This document shows positions 17,726 through 25,246 of a DNA stretch of 25,419 nt, in pieces (the first letter of the stretch is position 1; each line of letters begins with the position of its first letter). The DNA is from DASRAP01 sp964503275 (GTDB lineage: Bacteria; Gemmatimonadota; Gemmatimonadetes; Gemmatimonadales; Gemmatimonadaceae), in NCBI GenBank assembly GCA_964503275.1, contig CAZCZO010000032.1, positions 1 to 25,419 on the forward strand, read 5' to 3'. Below the pieces are notes generated by a model, which did no database searches, was not told where the DNA came from, and saw only the letters and a program-made list of their open reading frames with translations. A program made the translations under genes and the position numbers.

Positions 17726-19761
17726 GCGCCCGCCCCCACCGCCTGCGGCTCCATCTCGGCCGCGTATCCGCCTTCGCGCCGCGCGCGCTCGGCCTGCGGC
17801 CACATCACGATCAGGCCACCGATCGCCATGATGATCCCACCCCACCAGACCCAGACCATCAAGGGGTTGAAGGTCAGTTTGATCTCGGCGATGGGATCGT
17901 CGCTGCCCGCGACGGTCGTCGCCCCGGCGAAGACCACGTACACATCCTGTCGCGAGGTCTCGAGGAGGCCCACCTCGGTGGACGGCTCGAAGGTCGGCCG
18001 CCGGAGCGCGTCCATGTGCTGGCGACGCTCCGAGAGGATCACCGGCATCACCTCGCCGTTGCGCACCGGACGCAGCGCCACCGCGACCACGCGGCGATTC
18101 AGCGCCTCGTAGAACGAGACCCCCTGGCTGGTGAACTCCCACTCCGCCCCCCAGGGATCGCGCGCCGTGAAGGTCTCACCCGTGCGCAGCCGCACATCGT
18201 AATCCTTCTTGAACGCCGCGCCCGCCAGTGCCGCGAACATCACCACCACGCCGAAGTGCACGATGTAGCCGCCGTAGCGACGCCGGTTGCGGGCCACGAG
18301 TCGCACCGCCGCGACCGGGAGCGACTCGCCATGGATGACGCGCCGCGCCCCGATGCCCTTGATGAACTCCTGCGCGATCGTCGTGACGACGAAGCCACCG
18401 ATCGTGTAGCAGACCAGCGCGTACACATCGCGCATGCCCGCGACCACGAGCACCGACCCGACCGCGACCGCGCCGAACAGCGGCGCGGTGAACTGCCGCT
18501 GCAGGTTCCGCGGTGACGCGCGCCGCCAGGCGATCAGCGGACCGATCCCCGTCAGCAACAGCAACAGCAGGGCCAGCGGGATGTTCACCGTGTTGAAGAA
18601 CGGCGCCCCCACGGTGATCTTCTCCCCCTGCAACCACTCGGAGAGGATCGGGAACAAGGTGCCCCACAGCACCGAGAACGCGATGCCGACCAGCACCAGA
18701 TTGTTGTACAGGAAGGCGGCCTCACGGCTGAGCATCGACTCCAGTTGTGCCGGCGTCTCGAGGTCCTTCAGCCGGGTCGCGACCAGATACGCGGAGACCA
18801 GCAGCGCCGTCACCAGCGCGATGAGGAACCAGTTCCCCACCCCGCTGCGGGCGAAGGAATGCACGGACTGGATCACCCCGGACCGCGTGATGAAGGTCCC
18901 CAGCAAGGAGAGCAGGAACGTCGCCACGACGAGCGTCACGTTCCACTTGCGCAGCATCCCGCGCTTCTCTTGGATCATGATCGAGTGCAGGAACGCCGTC
19001 CCGGTCAACCACGGGAGCAGCGACGCGTTCTCGACCGGGTCCCACGCCCACACCCCACCCCAGCCCAGCTCGACGTAGGCCCACCACATGCCCAGCGTGA
19101 TGCCGATCGTGAGGAAGAACCACGAGACCAGCGCCCAGCGACGCACGGCCCCCAGCCACTCGGCATCGAGCCGCCGCGTGATCAGCGCCCCGATCGCGAA
19201 CGCGAAGGGGACGGTCGTCGCCACATAGCCCAAGTACAGATTCGGCGGATGGATGGCCATCGCCGGATTCTGCAGCTGTGGATTGAGGCCGCGGCCATCG
19301 GGCGGCGGGAACGGCAGCCGCTCGAAGGGATTCGACGCCACGGCCGTCGTGACGAGGAAGAACACGAGGGTCGTCGCCATCGTGCCGGTGACCCAGGGCA
19401 TCAGCGAGCGGTAGCGATCGCGGTTGTTGAACACGACGATCGCGCCGAACATCGACAGGATCAGGCACCAGAAGAGCATCGAGCCCGACTGGCCGCCCCA
19501 GAACGCCGAGAACTTGTAGACCGTCGGCAGGTTCGACGAGGTGTACTGCGCGACGTAGCTGAGACTGAAGTCGCTGCGGAGCAGCGCGGTCCACAGGCCC
19601 AGCGAGGCGAAGGCCACGAATGCGAACGCCGCGTACGATGCCCGTTCGCCGCTGACCACGAGGTCGCCGCGGCGCAACGAGCCGCCGGCGAACGAGACCA
19701 AGGCGCTCCAGGTCGCCATCAACAGGGCGACCCAGAGGGACAACTCCCCGATGAGGATCAC
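17722..19761 (-). CDS. ccmF: Cytochrome c haem lyase subunit CcmF
   Basis: A 679-residue polytopic membrane protein that takes haem from holo-CcmE and attaches it to apocytochrome c (system I). Many hydrophobic helices are present from ILIGELSLWVALLMATW onwards. Family marks are YSSNLP-like SYVAQYTSSNLP, FWGGQSGSMLFW, the haem-handling WWD segment WGGVWAWDPVENASLLPW (about 232-249), followed by TAFLHS and the SVHSFARS loop, both of which offer conserved histidines. The periplasmic C-terminal region carries YDVRLRTGETF and VSFYEALNRR. The GTG at 19761 overlaps the ccmE stop (GTGA) and is the start that gives the family N-terminus and length; an open extension to 19869 lies inside ccmE and is rejected. 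CcmH, which usually works with CcmF, is not at this locus. Confidence 0.96.
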   Translation of the reverse strand: MILIGELSLWVALLMATWSALVSFAGGSLRRGDLVVSGERASYAAFAFVAFASLGLWTALLRSDFSLSYVAQYTSSNLPTVYKFSAFWGGQSGSMLFWCLILSMFGAIVVFNNRDRYRSLMPWVTGTMATTLVFFLVTTAVASNPFERLPFPPPDGRGLNPQLQNPAMAIHPPNLYLGYVATTVPFAFAIGALITRRLDAEWLGAVRRWALVSWFFLTIGITLGMWWAYVELGWGGVWAWDPVENASLLPWLTGTAFLHSIMIQEKRGMLRKWNVTLVVATFLLSLLGTFITRSGVIQSVHSFARSGVGNWFLIALVTALLVSAYLVATRLKDLETPAQLESMLSREAAFLYNNLVLVGIAFSVLWGTLFPILSEWLQGEKITVGAPFFNTVNIPLALLLLLLTGIGPLIAWRRASPRNLQRQFTAPLFGAVAVGSVLVVAGMRDVYALVCYTIGGFVVTTIAQEFIKGIGARRVIHGESLPVAAVRLVARNRRRYGGYIVHFGVVVMFAALAGAAFKKDYDVRLRTGETFTARDPWGAEWEFTSQGVSFYEALNRRVVAVALRPVRNGEVMPVILSERRQHMDALRRPTFEPSTEVGLLETSRQDVYVVFAGATTVAGSDDPIAEIKLTFNPLMVWVWWGGIIMAIGGLIVMWPQAERARREGGYAAEMEPQAVGAGA

Positions 19762-20237
19762 GTCGTCGGCGCGGACGTCGCAGGCGCGGGGGAGCCCGAC
19801 GGGTATCCCTTGGGCACGGACGCCGGGTGTTGGGCGCCCGGCGGCGCACTCTCGAACCGCGAGCCGCACTTCGCGAGCAGCGTCGTCGCCTCGAAGACGC
19901 CCTCCCGGTTCAGACGACCCTCGACCACGACCTCAGCACTGTCCGAGAAGGTGTCGGGGATCAAGCCACGGTAGACCACGCGCATCTCCCGCGTCCCGTC
20001 GGTGACCATGAAGTCCACCTCGCGGCCGCTCTCGGCCCGCTTGATGGTCCCGGGGACGACATGGGCACCCACCTTCACGCCGGTCTCATGGAACGACGCG
20101 TCGTCGATCACCTTGGCGTGCAGCTCACCGGGCGTCAGGTAGTACGTCGCAGTGGACTTGAGCGAGCTGGCCATCAGCCACCCGGCCGATCCCAGCACCA
20201 TCGCCCCGCCCAGCAGGAACTTCATCTTCGGCGTCAT
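19758..20237 (-). CDS. ccmE: Cytochrome c-type biogenesis protein CcmE, with a CxxxF haem motif
   Basis: A 159-residue haem chaperone anchored by an N-terminal helix (FLLGGAMVLGSAGWLMA) with its OB-fold in the periplasm. It binds haem covalently and hands it to CcmF. Fold markers are YYLTPGELHAK, VKVGAHVVPGTIKR, VDFMVTDGTREMRVVYRGLIPDTF and VVVEGRLNREGVFEATTLLAKC. At the haem-attachment site classical CcmE has HxxxY and a known variant class has CxxxY; here it reads Cys124-Gly-Ser-Arg-Phe128. The tail is rich in Pro, Ser, Ala and Thr. The ATG at 20237 has the only clear Shine-Dalgarno sequence of the window (GGAGG, 8-base spacing). CcmA, B, C and D are not adjacent; glpK lies upstream. Confidence 0.93.
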   Translation of the reverse strand: MTPKMKFLLGGAMVLGSAGWLMASSLKSTATYYLTPGELHAKVIDDASFHETGVKVGAHVVPGTIKRAESGREVDFMVTDGTREMRVVYRGLIPDTFSDSAEVVVEGRLNREGVFEATTLLAKCGSRFESAPPGAQHPASVPKGYPSGSPAPATSAPTT

Positions 20238-20245
20238 TGCTCGTC

Positions 20246-20250
20246 CCTCC
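20246..20250 (-). promoter_or_regulatory. Shine-Dalgarno site of ccmE
   Basis: GGAGG with an 8-base spacer to the ATG at 20237. It is notable because other initiation sites in this window lack such a sequence. Confidence 0.75.
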
Positions 20251-20263
20251 GACCAGTCTGGTC
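20251..20263. promoter_or_regulatory. Palindrome next to the ccmE ribosome binding site
   Basis: GACCAGTCTGGTC is a perfect 13-base palindrome abutting the GGAGG of ccmE. As RNA it folds to a 5-bp stem with a 3-base loop directly beside the ribosome site; as DNA it could be an operator. A second GC-rich hairpin lies at about 20273-20288. Function is a guess. Confidence 0.35.
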
Positions 20264-20327
20264 CCCGCAGTCGTGGCGCGCCAAGGCGCCGGCCGACCTG
20301 CTGCGCTACGGAGTCCGCTCTCGTTGG

Positions 20328-20333
20328 ATAATA
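20328..20333 (-). promoter_or_regulatory. Candidate -10 element TATTAT upstream of ccmE
   Basis: TATTAT on the minus strand, in an isolated AT-rich patch of the 110-base glpK/ccmE gap, would give a leader of about 85 bases for the ccm transcript. No good -35 hexamer is visible at 17-18 bases. Confidence 0.4.
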
Positions 20334-20347
20334 ACGTGGTGAGGCCG

Positions 20348-21823
20348 CTATCGGGGTCCCGGACCCGCCGTCGCGGCCCACGCCAAGGCCGCACGCACCG
20401 CACGGTCCCACCCTCGCATGCCCTCCCGCGCCGACGGGCTGGCGGTCGGGAGGAAACGCTCGTAACTGCGGGGCGCGACGAAGGCCTCTGCATCGGTCCA
20501 CACACCGGCCGCCACACCGGCCAAGGCGGCGGCCCCCAGTGCCGTGATCTCCACCGACTCGGGGCGCTCCACGGGCACGCCGAGGACATCGGCCTGGAAC
20601 CCCATCAACCAGTCGTTGTGCGTGGCGCCACCATCGACCCGCAGTACGTCGAGCGCGACATGCGTGCCCTGGCGCATCGCCGCGAGGACCTCGGCCGTCC
20701 CGTAGGCCATCGCTTCAAGGGCCGCGCGCGCGAGGTGCGCCCGGGTGCTCCCGCGCGTGAGGCCGACGATGGTGCCGCGCGCCTCGGCGTTCCAGTGGGG
20801 TGCGCCGAGCCCGGTCAGCGCCGGCACGAAGTACACGCCGTCGTTCGACGTCACCGACTCGGCCAAGGCCTGCGTCTCGGCCGCCGTGCCGATGATCCCC
20901 AACCCGTCGCGCAACCACTGGATGGCCGCGCCGGCGATGAAGATGCTCGCCTCCACGGCATAGGCTGCTTCGCCGCGCGGTCCGCAGGCCACCGTCGCCA
21001 ACATGCCCGCGCCAGGCTCGGGGCGCTCGTCGCCCGTGTGGAGCAAGAGGAAGGCCCCGGTGCCATACGTGTTCTTGGCGCGACCCGCGCGAACGCAGCC
21101 CTGCCCGTAGAGGGCCGCCTGCTGGTCGCCGGCCACGCCGAGGATGGGAAGCGCGACCCCGAAGTGCTCCACCCCGACGACGCCGAACGATCCCGAGGAG
21201 GGACGCAGCTCGGGCAGCATCGACGCCGGCACCCCGAACAGCGCACAGAGCGCCGGCGACCAGGCCTGCTCGTTGATGTCGTAGAGCATTGTGCGAGAGG
21301 CGTTGGTGGGGTCGGTCGCATGCACCGCCCCGCCGGTCAGCGACCAGATCAACCAGCTGTCCACGGTGCCCGCGAGCAGCCGCTCGGTGCGGCCCCGGGC
21401 CCGTTCCGCGATGATCCACTCCAGTTTCGTGGCGCTGAAGTACGGATCCACCACCAGGCCGGTGCGACGCCGGATCTCGTCGGCGCGAGGCGCGAGCGCC
21501 GCACAGCGTGGGGCCGTGCGCCGGTCCTGCCACACGATGGCGTTCCCCAGCGGCACCCCCGTCTCCCGGTCCCAGACGACCACCGTCTCGCGCTGATTCG
21601 TGATGCCCACGGCGGCGGGCGTGACCCCCGCCGCCGCAATGGCCTCGCGGGCGGCCTCACAGATCGTGCGCAACAGATCGCGCGGATCGTGCTCGACCCA
21701 GCCCGGCTGCGGGAAGTGCTGGGGCAGCTCGCGGTACCCGCGCCCCACGACGCGGCCCGCCGCATCGACGACGATGGCCGTCGAGCCGGTCGTCCCTTGG
21801 TCCAGCGCAAGGATGTAGGTCAT
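20348..21823 (-). CDS. glpK: Glycerol kinase
   Basis: A 491-residue FGGY-family kinase that phosphorylates glycerol to sn-glycerol 3-phosphate with ATP in the cytosol. Diagnostic segments are the phosphate loop DQGTTGSTA (8-16), the glycerol kinase mark QHFPQPGWVEHDP, NQRETVVVWDRETG, IVWQDRRT, PYFSATKLEWI, the catalytic GVAGDQQAALYGQ and the adenosine site RVDGGATHNDWLMGFQAD. Length is normal. The ATG at 21823 overlaps the mtnA stop (ATGA); the frame is open further upstream but only as a shadow of mtnA. No glpF, glpD or regulator is next to it. Its coupling to mtnA and an enoyl-CoA hydratase is unusual. A small hairpin (20354-20366) sits inside its 3' end. Confidence 0.97.
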   Translation of the reverse strand: MTYILALDQGTTGSTAIVVDAAGRVVGRGYRELPQHFPQPGWVEHDPRDLLRTICEAAREAIAAAGVTPAAVGITNQRETVVVWDRETGVPLGNAIVWQDRRTAPRCAALAPRADEIRRRTGLVVDPYFSATKLEWIIAERARGRTERLLAGTVDSWLIWSLTGGAVHATDPTNASRTMLYDINEQAWSPALCALFGVPASMLPELRPSSGSFGVVGVEHFGVALPILGVAGDQQAALYGQGCVRAGRAKNTYGTGAFLLLHTGDERPEPGAGMLATVACGPRGEAAYAVEASIFIAGAAIQWLRDGLGIIGTAAETQALAESVTSNDGVYFVPALTGLGAPHWNAEARGTIVGLTRGSTRAHLARAALEAMAYGTAEVLAAMRQGTHVALDVLRVDGGATHNDWLMGFQADVLGVPVERPESVEITALGAAALAGVAAGVWTDAEAFVAPRSYERFLPTASPSAREGMRGWDRAVRAALAWAATAGPGPR

Positions 21824-22854
21824 GGCCTGCCCAGGTCGAAGGGGGGACGATGCACACCGCGATCCGTGATGATGGCGGTGATCAGCGCGGCCGGCGTGAC
21901 GTCGAAGGCGGGATTCCACACCGCAACGCCGGGCGGGGTGGTCGCGATCCCGCCGAGGGTCCGTAGCTCGTCACCGTCGCGTTCCTCGATGGGGATCTGC
22001 GCCCCGTCTGGCGTGTCGACATCCACGGTCGACCACGGCGCGAGCACATAGAACGGCACGCCCGTCGCCTGCGCTGCGAGTGCGACGGCATAGGTGCCGA
22101 TCTTGTTCGCCACATCGCCGTTGCGAGCGATGCGATCGGCCCCGACCAACACCGCCGACACCTCGTGCCGCGCCAGGTAGGCGGCGGCCATCCCGTCTGC
22201 GATCAGCGTCACGTCGATCCCCGCCTGCTGCACCTCCCAGGCGGTGAGGCGCGCGCCTTGGAGCAGGGGGCGCGTCTCGGTCGCCACCACGCGGATGCCG
22301 CGCCCCTGCTGCGCGGCGACGTAGACCGGCGCGAGCGCCGTCCCCAGCCCGCCAGTGGCCAGGGCCCCGGCGTTGCAGTGCGTGAGCACCACCGCCGGAT
22401 CCGGCAACAGCGCCAGCGCATGCGCGCCGATGGCGCGCGACATCGCGAGATCCTCCACGAGCACCGCAGCGGCTTCGTCGCGGGCCGCTGCGGCGATGGC
22501 CTCGCCGTCCCCCTGGGTGCGATCGACGCGCGCCAACACGCGCGCGACCGCCCAGCGCAGGTTCACGGCGGTCGGCCGCGCGTCGGCGATGCGGGCCGCG
22601 TCGGCCAGGAGCCGGCGGCGCAGCGTGAGGGAGTCCAAGGCCCGGTCGCGCGTGGCCGCCATCGCGACCGCGGCCGCTCCGGCGATCCCGATGGCCGGCG
22701 CCCCGCGGATCGTCAGGGTCTGGATGGCCTCGATCACTCCGTCCACCGATGTCAGCTCGCACCACACGACCTGCGCCGGGAGCGCGCGCTGGTCGATACA
22801 GCGCAGCGCGGAGCCATCGGGCCGGAGCTCGACCGGACGCAGGGCCTCGGGCAT
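21820..22854 (-). CDS. mtnA: S-methyl-5-thioribose-1-phosphate isomerase
   Basis: A 344-residue enzyme of methionine salvage that isomerises methylthioribose 1-phosphate to methylthioribulose 1-phosphate. It belongs to the eIF2B-like fold. The motifs are TIRGAPAIGIAGA (48-60), the catalytic Cys160 in THCNAGALAT and Asp240 in GADRIARNGDVANKIGTY; both residue numbers equal those of the Bacillus subtilis enzyme. The start ATG (22854) shares one base with the stop of the upstream hydratase gene (TGATG), and its stop overlaps the glpK ATG. No other salvage gene (mtnP, mtnB, mtnD) is in the window, so the pathway must be completed elsewhere, or MtnA may work here on a related 5-deoxypentose phosphate. 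That second idea is speculative. Confidence 0.96.
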   Translation of the reverse strand: MPEALRPVELRPDGSALRCIDQRALPAQVVWCELTSVDGVIEAIQTLTIRGAPAIGIAGAAAVAMAATRDRALDSLTLRRRLLADAARIADARPTAVNLRWAVARVLARVDRTQGDGEAIAAAARDEAAAVLVEDLAMSRAIGAHALALLPDPAVVLTHCNAGALATGGLGTALAPVYVAAQQGRGIRVVATETRPLLQGARLTAWEVQQAGIDVTLIADGMAAAYLARHEVSAVLVGADRIARNGDVANKIGTYAVALAAQATGVPFYVLAPWSTVDVDTPDGAQIPIEERDGDELRTLGGIATTPPGVAVWNPAFDVTPAALITAIITDRGVHRPPFDLGRP

Positions 22855-23633
22855 CAGCGCCCGCGGAACACAGCGGGCCGCTTCTCGAGGAACGCCGACG
22901 TGCCCTCGCGCATGTCCTCGCTGGCGGTGAGCACGCCGAACTGCTGTGCCTCGACCGCGAGGCCGGCCGCCAGGCCATGCTCCGCGCCGACATCGACGGC
23001 CTCGATGATCGCCGCCAGCGCGAGCGGCGCCTGTGCCGCGAACGTGGCCGCCAGCGCGCGCGCCGCCGGCAGCAACTCGGCCGGCGGGACCACCCGATTC
23101 ACGAGCCCGATCCGATACGCCTCGACCGCGTCGATCATCCCCGCGCCGAGCAACAGTTCCAGCGCCCGGCCCTTGCCCACCAGCCGCGGCAGGCGCTGCG
23201 TCCCGCCGTAGCCGGGTCCCAGGCCGAGCTTGACCTCGGGCTGGCCGAACTTCGCGGTCTCGCTGGCGATCCGCACATGGCAGGCCATGGCGAGCTCACA
23301 ACCGCCGCCCAGCGCGAACCCGTTCACCGCGGCGATGGTCGGCTTGGGCGAGGTCTCGAAGCGACGGAACATGACCTGCCCCAGCACCGAGATACGCTGC
23401 GCCTCGACCGGCGTGGCGGCGTGCAGCTCGGCGATGTCGGCCCCGGCGACGAAGGCCCGCCCTTCGCCGGTGAGGATCACCGCGGCGACGTCGTCGCGGG
23501 CATTGCACTCGTCGATGGCCGCCCCCAGGGCCCGGATGACAGCGTCATTGAGGGCATTGAGCTTGTCGGGACGGTTGACGGTCAGCGTGGCGATACGGTC
23601 AGCCACCTCGACGCGGAGCACGGATTCGGACAT
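22854..23633 (-). CDS. Enoyl-CoA hydratase/isomerase family protein
   Basis: A 259-residue crotonase-fold enzyme. The oxyanion-hole segments GEGRAFVAGADIAEL (56-70) and VNGFALGGGCELAMAC (103-118) are clear, and both catalytic glutamates of hydratases are present: Glu113 in GGCELA and Glu133 in FGQPEVKLG, followed by PGYGGTQRLPRLVG. It therefore most likely hydrates trans-2-enoyl-CoA in fatty acid or amino acid breakdown; other crotonase activities cannot be excluded. The ATG at 23633 gives the normal N-terminus. It heads the hydratase-mtnA-glpK operon and is divergent from recF over 58 bases. Confidence 0.92.
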   Translation of the reverse strand: MSESVLRVEVADRIATLTVNRPDKLNALNDAVIRALGAAIDECNARDDVAAVILTGEGRAFVAGADIAELHAATPVEAQRISVLGQVMFRRFETSPKPTIAAVNGFALGGGCELAMACHVRIASETAKFGQPEVKLGLGPGYGGTQRLPRLVGKGRALELLLGAGMIDAVEAYRIGLVNRVVPPAELLPAARALAATFAAQAPLALAAIIEAVDVGAEHGLAAGLAVEAQQFGVLTASEDMREGTSAFLEKRPAVFRGR

Positions 23634-23659
23634 GGCGATGGGAGAAAGGGGACGCGTCG

Positions 23660-23665
23660 AATCTA
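23660..23665 (-). promoter_or_regulatory. Candidate -10 element TAGATT for the hydratase-mtnA-glpK operon
   Basis: TAGATT on the minus strand lies 26 bases before the hydratase ATG, within the short gap shared with recF. It matches the cutA element exactly. The -35 region is not recognisable. Confidence 0.35.
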
Positions 23666-23679
23666 GCGCGGCGGGTGGC

Positions 23680-23685
23680 TACTTT
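23680..23685 (+). promoter_or_regulatory. Candidate leaderless -10 element TACTTT of recF
   Basis: TACTTT ends exactly 6 bases before the recF ATG, the same geometry as at the DUF2007 gene. No Shine-Dalgarno sequence is present. The -35 region is weak. Confidence 0.4.
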
Positions 23686-23691
23686 GCCGGG

Positions 23692-24795
23692 ATGACGGCG
23701 CGACTGGCAACCCTCGCAGTGCGGGACTTCCGGAACATCGTGGCGGCCGACCTGGTGCTGCCGACCGATGGGGTCGTGCTCGTGGGCGACAACGGCCAGG
23801 GGAAGACCAATCTGCTCGAGGCGGTCGCCTACCTCGGCATCGTCCGCAGCGTGCGCAATGTGCGCGACCGGGATCTGGTCCGACACGGCGCGACCGCGTG
23901 GCACGTTCGCGCCTCATTGACCGGCACCGCGATCCGCGACCTGAGCATCGGTGTCGACCGGTCCAGTGGCCGCAAGCGCATCGGCCTCGACGGGGTCGTG
24001 ACCACGCGCCAGGCCGATGCCCTGGGGGCCCTGCCGTCGGTGATGTGGTCGCCGAGCGATGTGGCGCTGGTGGCGGGCGGTCCTGGCGAGCGCCGCTACT
24101 TCCTCGATGTGCTGCTCGCCTTGTCGTCGCGGGTGTATCTCGAGGCGCTCCGCGGATATCGCACGGCGCTGGCCAACCGCAATGCGGCGCTGCGCAGCGT
24201 GCAGCGCAGCGGGCGGCACGCCGAGGCGGCCTTCGCCTGGGACGAGGCCCTGGCGACCCATGGCGCGGCCTTGGTGACGGCGCGACGCGCGTGGTCTGCC
24301 TCGGTCGCCCCCGGCTTCGGCGATCTCTGCGCGGCGTTGGGTGAGCAGCACGCCGTGACGCTGGCGTACCGGTCCGACGCCGCCGAGCAGGCGGACCCCG
24401 CCACCGCGCTGCGCGATGCGCTGCACCGGGCGCGCAGCCGCGACGTGGCCCGGGGGCTCACCAGCGTCGGTCCGCACCGCGACGACCTCGTGGTGTGGCT
24501 CGATGCGCGTGACGTGCGCACGGTGGGCTCGGCCGGGCAACAGCGCACGGCGGCGATCGCGCTGCGCCTGCTGGCGGCGCGCACGCTGCGGGCCGCGCGC
24601 GGCACGCCGCCGGTGCTGTTGCTCGACGATCCGTTCGCGGAGCTCGACACCAGGCGCACGGAGCGCACGCTCGAGCTGCTGGAGCAGGACGGGTTCGGCC
24701 AGACGATCCTCGCCGTGCCGCGCGCGGCCGACATTCCCGAGCGCTTCACCAAGTTCGCGCGCTGGACGGTGCGCGAGGGCGTGATCGCGCCATGA
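23692..24795 (+). CDS. recF: DNA replication and repair protein RecF
   Basis: A 367-residue SMC-like ATPase that, with RecO and RecR, loads RecA at single-strand gaps. The motifs are Walker A VGDNGQGKTN (31-40), LEAVAYLG, MWSPSDVALVAGGPGERRYFLD, the TSVGPHRDDL segment, signature SAGQQRTAAIALRL and Walker B VLLLDDPFAELD. Length is normal. The ATG at 23692 gives the canonical LAVRDFRNI start; the frame is open further upstream only because it runs antisense through the hydratase gene. Its stop overlaps dciA (ATGA). dnaN, its frequent upstream neighbour, is absent here and is replaced by a divergent hydratase. Confidence 0.96.
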   Translation: MTARLATLAVRDFRNIVAADLVLPTDGVVLVGDNGQGKTNLLEAVAYLGIVRSVRNVRDRDLVRHGATAWHVRASLTGTAIRDLSIGVDRSSGRKRIGLDGVVTTRQADALGALPSVMWSPSDVALVAGGPGERRYFLDVLLALSSRVYLEALRGYRTALANRNAALRSVQRSGRHAEAAFAWDEALATHGAALVTARRAWSASVAPGFGDLCAALGEQHAVTLAYRSDAAEQADPATALRDALHRARSRDVARGLTSVGPHRDDLVVWLDARDVRTVGSAGQQRTAAIALRLLAARTLRAARGTPPVLLLDDPFAELDTRRTERTLELLEQDGFGQTILAVPRAADIPERFTKFARWTVREGVIAP

Positions 24796-25100
24796 AGGAG
24801 CGCGGCGGACCGGCCGAGGGCATCGGGGCGCTGATCCAGCGCTTCCTCGCGCAGCATGGTCACAGCGAACGCGTCGCCCAGGCGGCGATCCTGACGGAGT
24901 GGGCCGGCATTGCGGGGCCGCAGATCGCGCGGGTCACCGACGCGCTGCAGATCCTCCCCGACAAGACCCTGATCGTGGGTGTGAAGACCCATGCGTGGAT
25001 GACCGAGCTCTCCCTGCACGAGCCGCAGTTGCTGAGCGCCCTGAACGCGGGGCACGCCGTGCCGCGTGTGCTGCGGATCCGCTGGCAGCTGCGCCGCTAG
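24792..25100 (+). CDS. dciA: DciA-like DUF721 protein (helicase loader family)
   Basis: A 102-residue DUF721 protein. The family includes DciA, the ancestral loader or operator of the replicative helicase DnaB. Seen features are the helical GALIQRFLAQHG, VAQAAILTEWAGIAGPQIARVTDALQILPDKTLIVGVKTHAWMTELS and LLSALN, which together match the KH-like core pattern. The ATG at 24792 overlaps the recF stop (ATGA). Placement between recF and gyrB is the usual one for this family. The stop lies in the loop of a 5-bp GC hairpin (25091-25105). Confidence 0.85.
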   Translation: MKERGGPAEGIGALIQRFLAQHGHSERVAQAAILTEWAGIAGPQIARVTDALQILPDKTLIVGVKTHAWMTELSLHEPQLLSALNAGHAVPRVLRIRWQLRR

Positions 25101-25105
25101 GGCGC
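25091..25105 (+). terminator. GC hairpin centred on the dciA stop codon
   Basis: GCGCC (25091-25095), loop GCTAG and GGCGC (25101-25105); the TAG stop is in the loop. There is no T-tract. It is a weak candidate for ending the recF-dciA transcript before the gyrB promoter. Confidence 0.3.
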
Positions 25106-25116
25106 CCTCGTAAATC

Positions 25117-25129
25117 GTTGTATCACAAC
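25117..25129. promoter_or_regulatory. Palindrome in the dciA/gyrB gap
   Basis: GTTGTATCACAAC is a perfect 13-base inverted repeat (5-base arms, 3-base centre) inside an unusually AT-rich patch, about 23 bases upstream of the proposed gyrB -35. It could be an operator; it is not a DnaA box. Confidence 0.35.
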
Positions 25130-25151
25130 ACGTTAGGGAAGCCACGCCCGG

Positions 25152-25180
25152 TTGCGCTGGCGCGTGTCGCACGCTAACTT
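25152..25180 (+). promoter_or_regulatory. Candidate gyrB promoter
   Basis: TTGCGC (25152-25157), a 17-base spacer and TAACTT (25175-25180) form the best sigma-70-like site of the window. The leader to the gyrB ATG would be about 60 bases and contains a 6-bp stem-loop (GGAACG and CGTTCC, 25195-25215). Confidence 0.5.
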
Positions 25181-25246
25181 TTCAGGGTTGGGGTGGAACG
25201 GCACTTCGGCGTTCCTTCGGACCATCACCACACGACACACGATCGC

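Noticed and set aside
19762..19869. N-terminal extension of ccmF to an upstream start
   Set aside because: It lies within ccmE coding sequence and lacks family similarity; the GTG at 19761 gives the GTGA overlap and normal length.
20354..20366. Terminator at the end of glpK
   Set aside because: A 5-bp stem inside the coding region, not followed by a T-run; likely chance in GC-rich sequence.
20237..22051. A 604-codon plus-strand frame opposite glpK and mtnA
   Set aside because: Shadow of two well-identified minus-strand genes.
23230..23691. N-terminal extension of recF
   Set aside because: It is antisense to the hydratase gene; RecF homology begins at the ATG at 23692.
25117..25130. DnaA box in the gyrB upstream region
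   Set aside because: TGTATCACA differs from TTATNCACA at too many positions and is single; it is better read as a palindrome.
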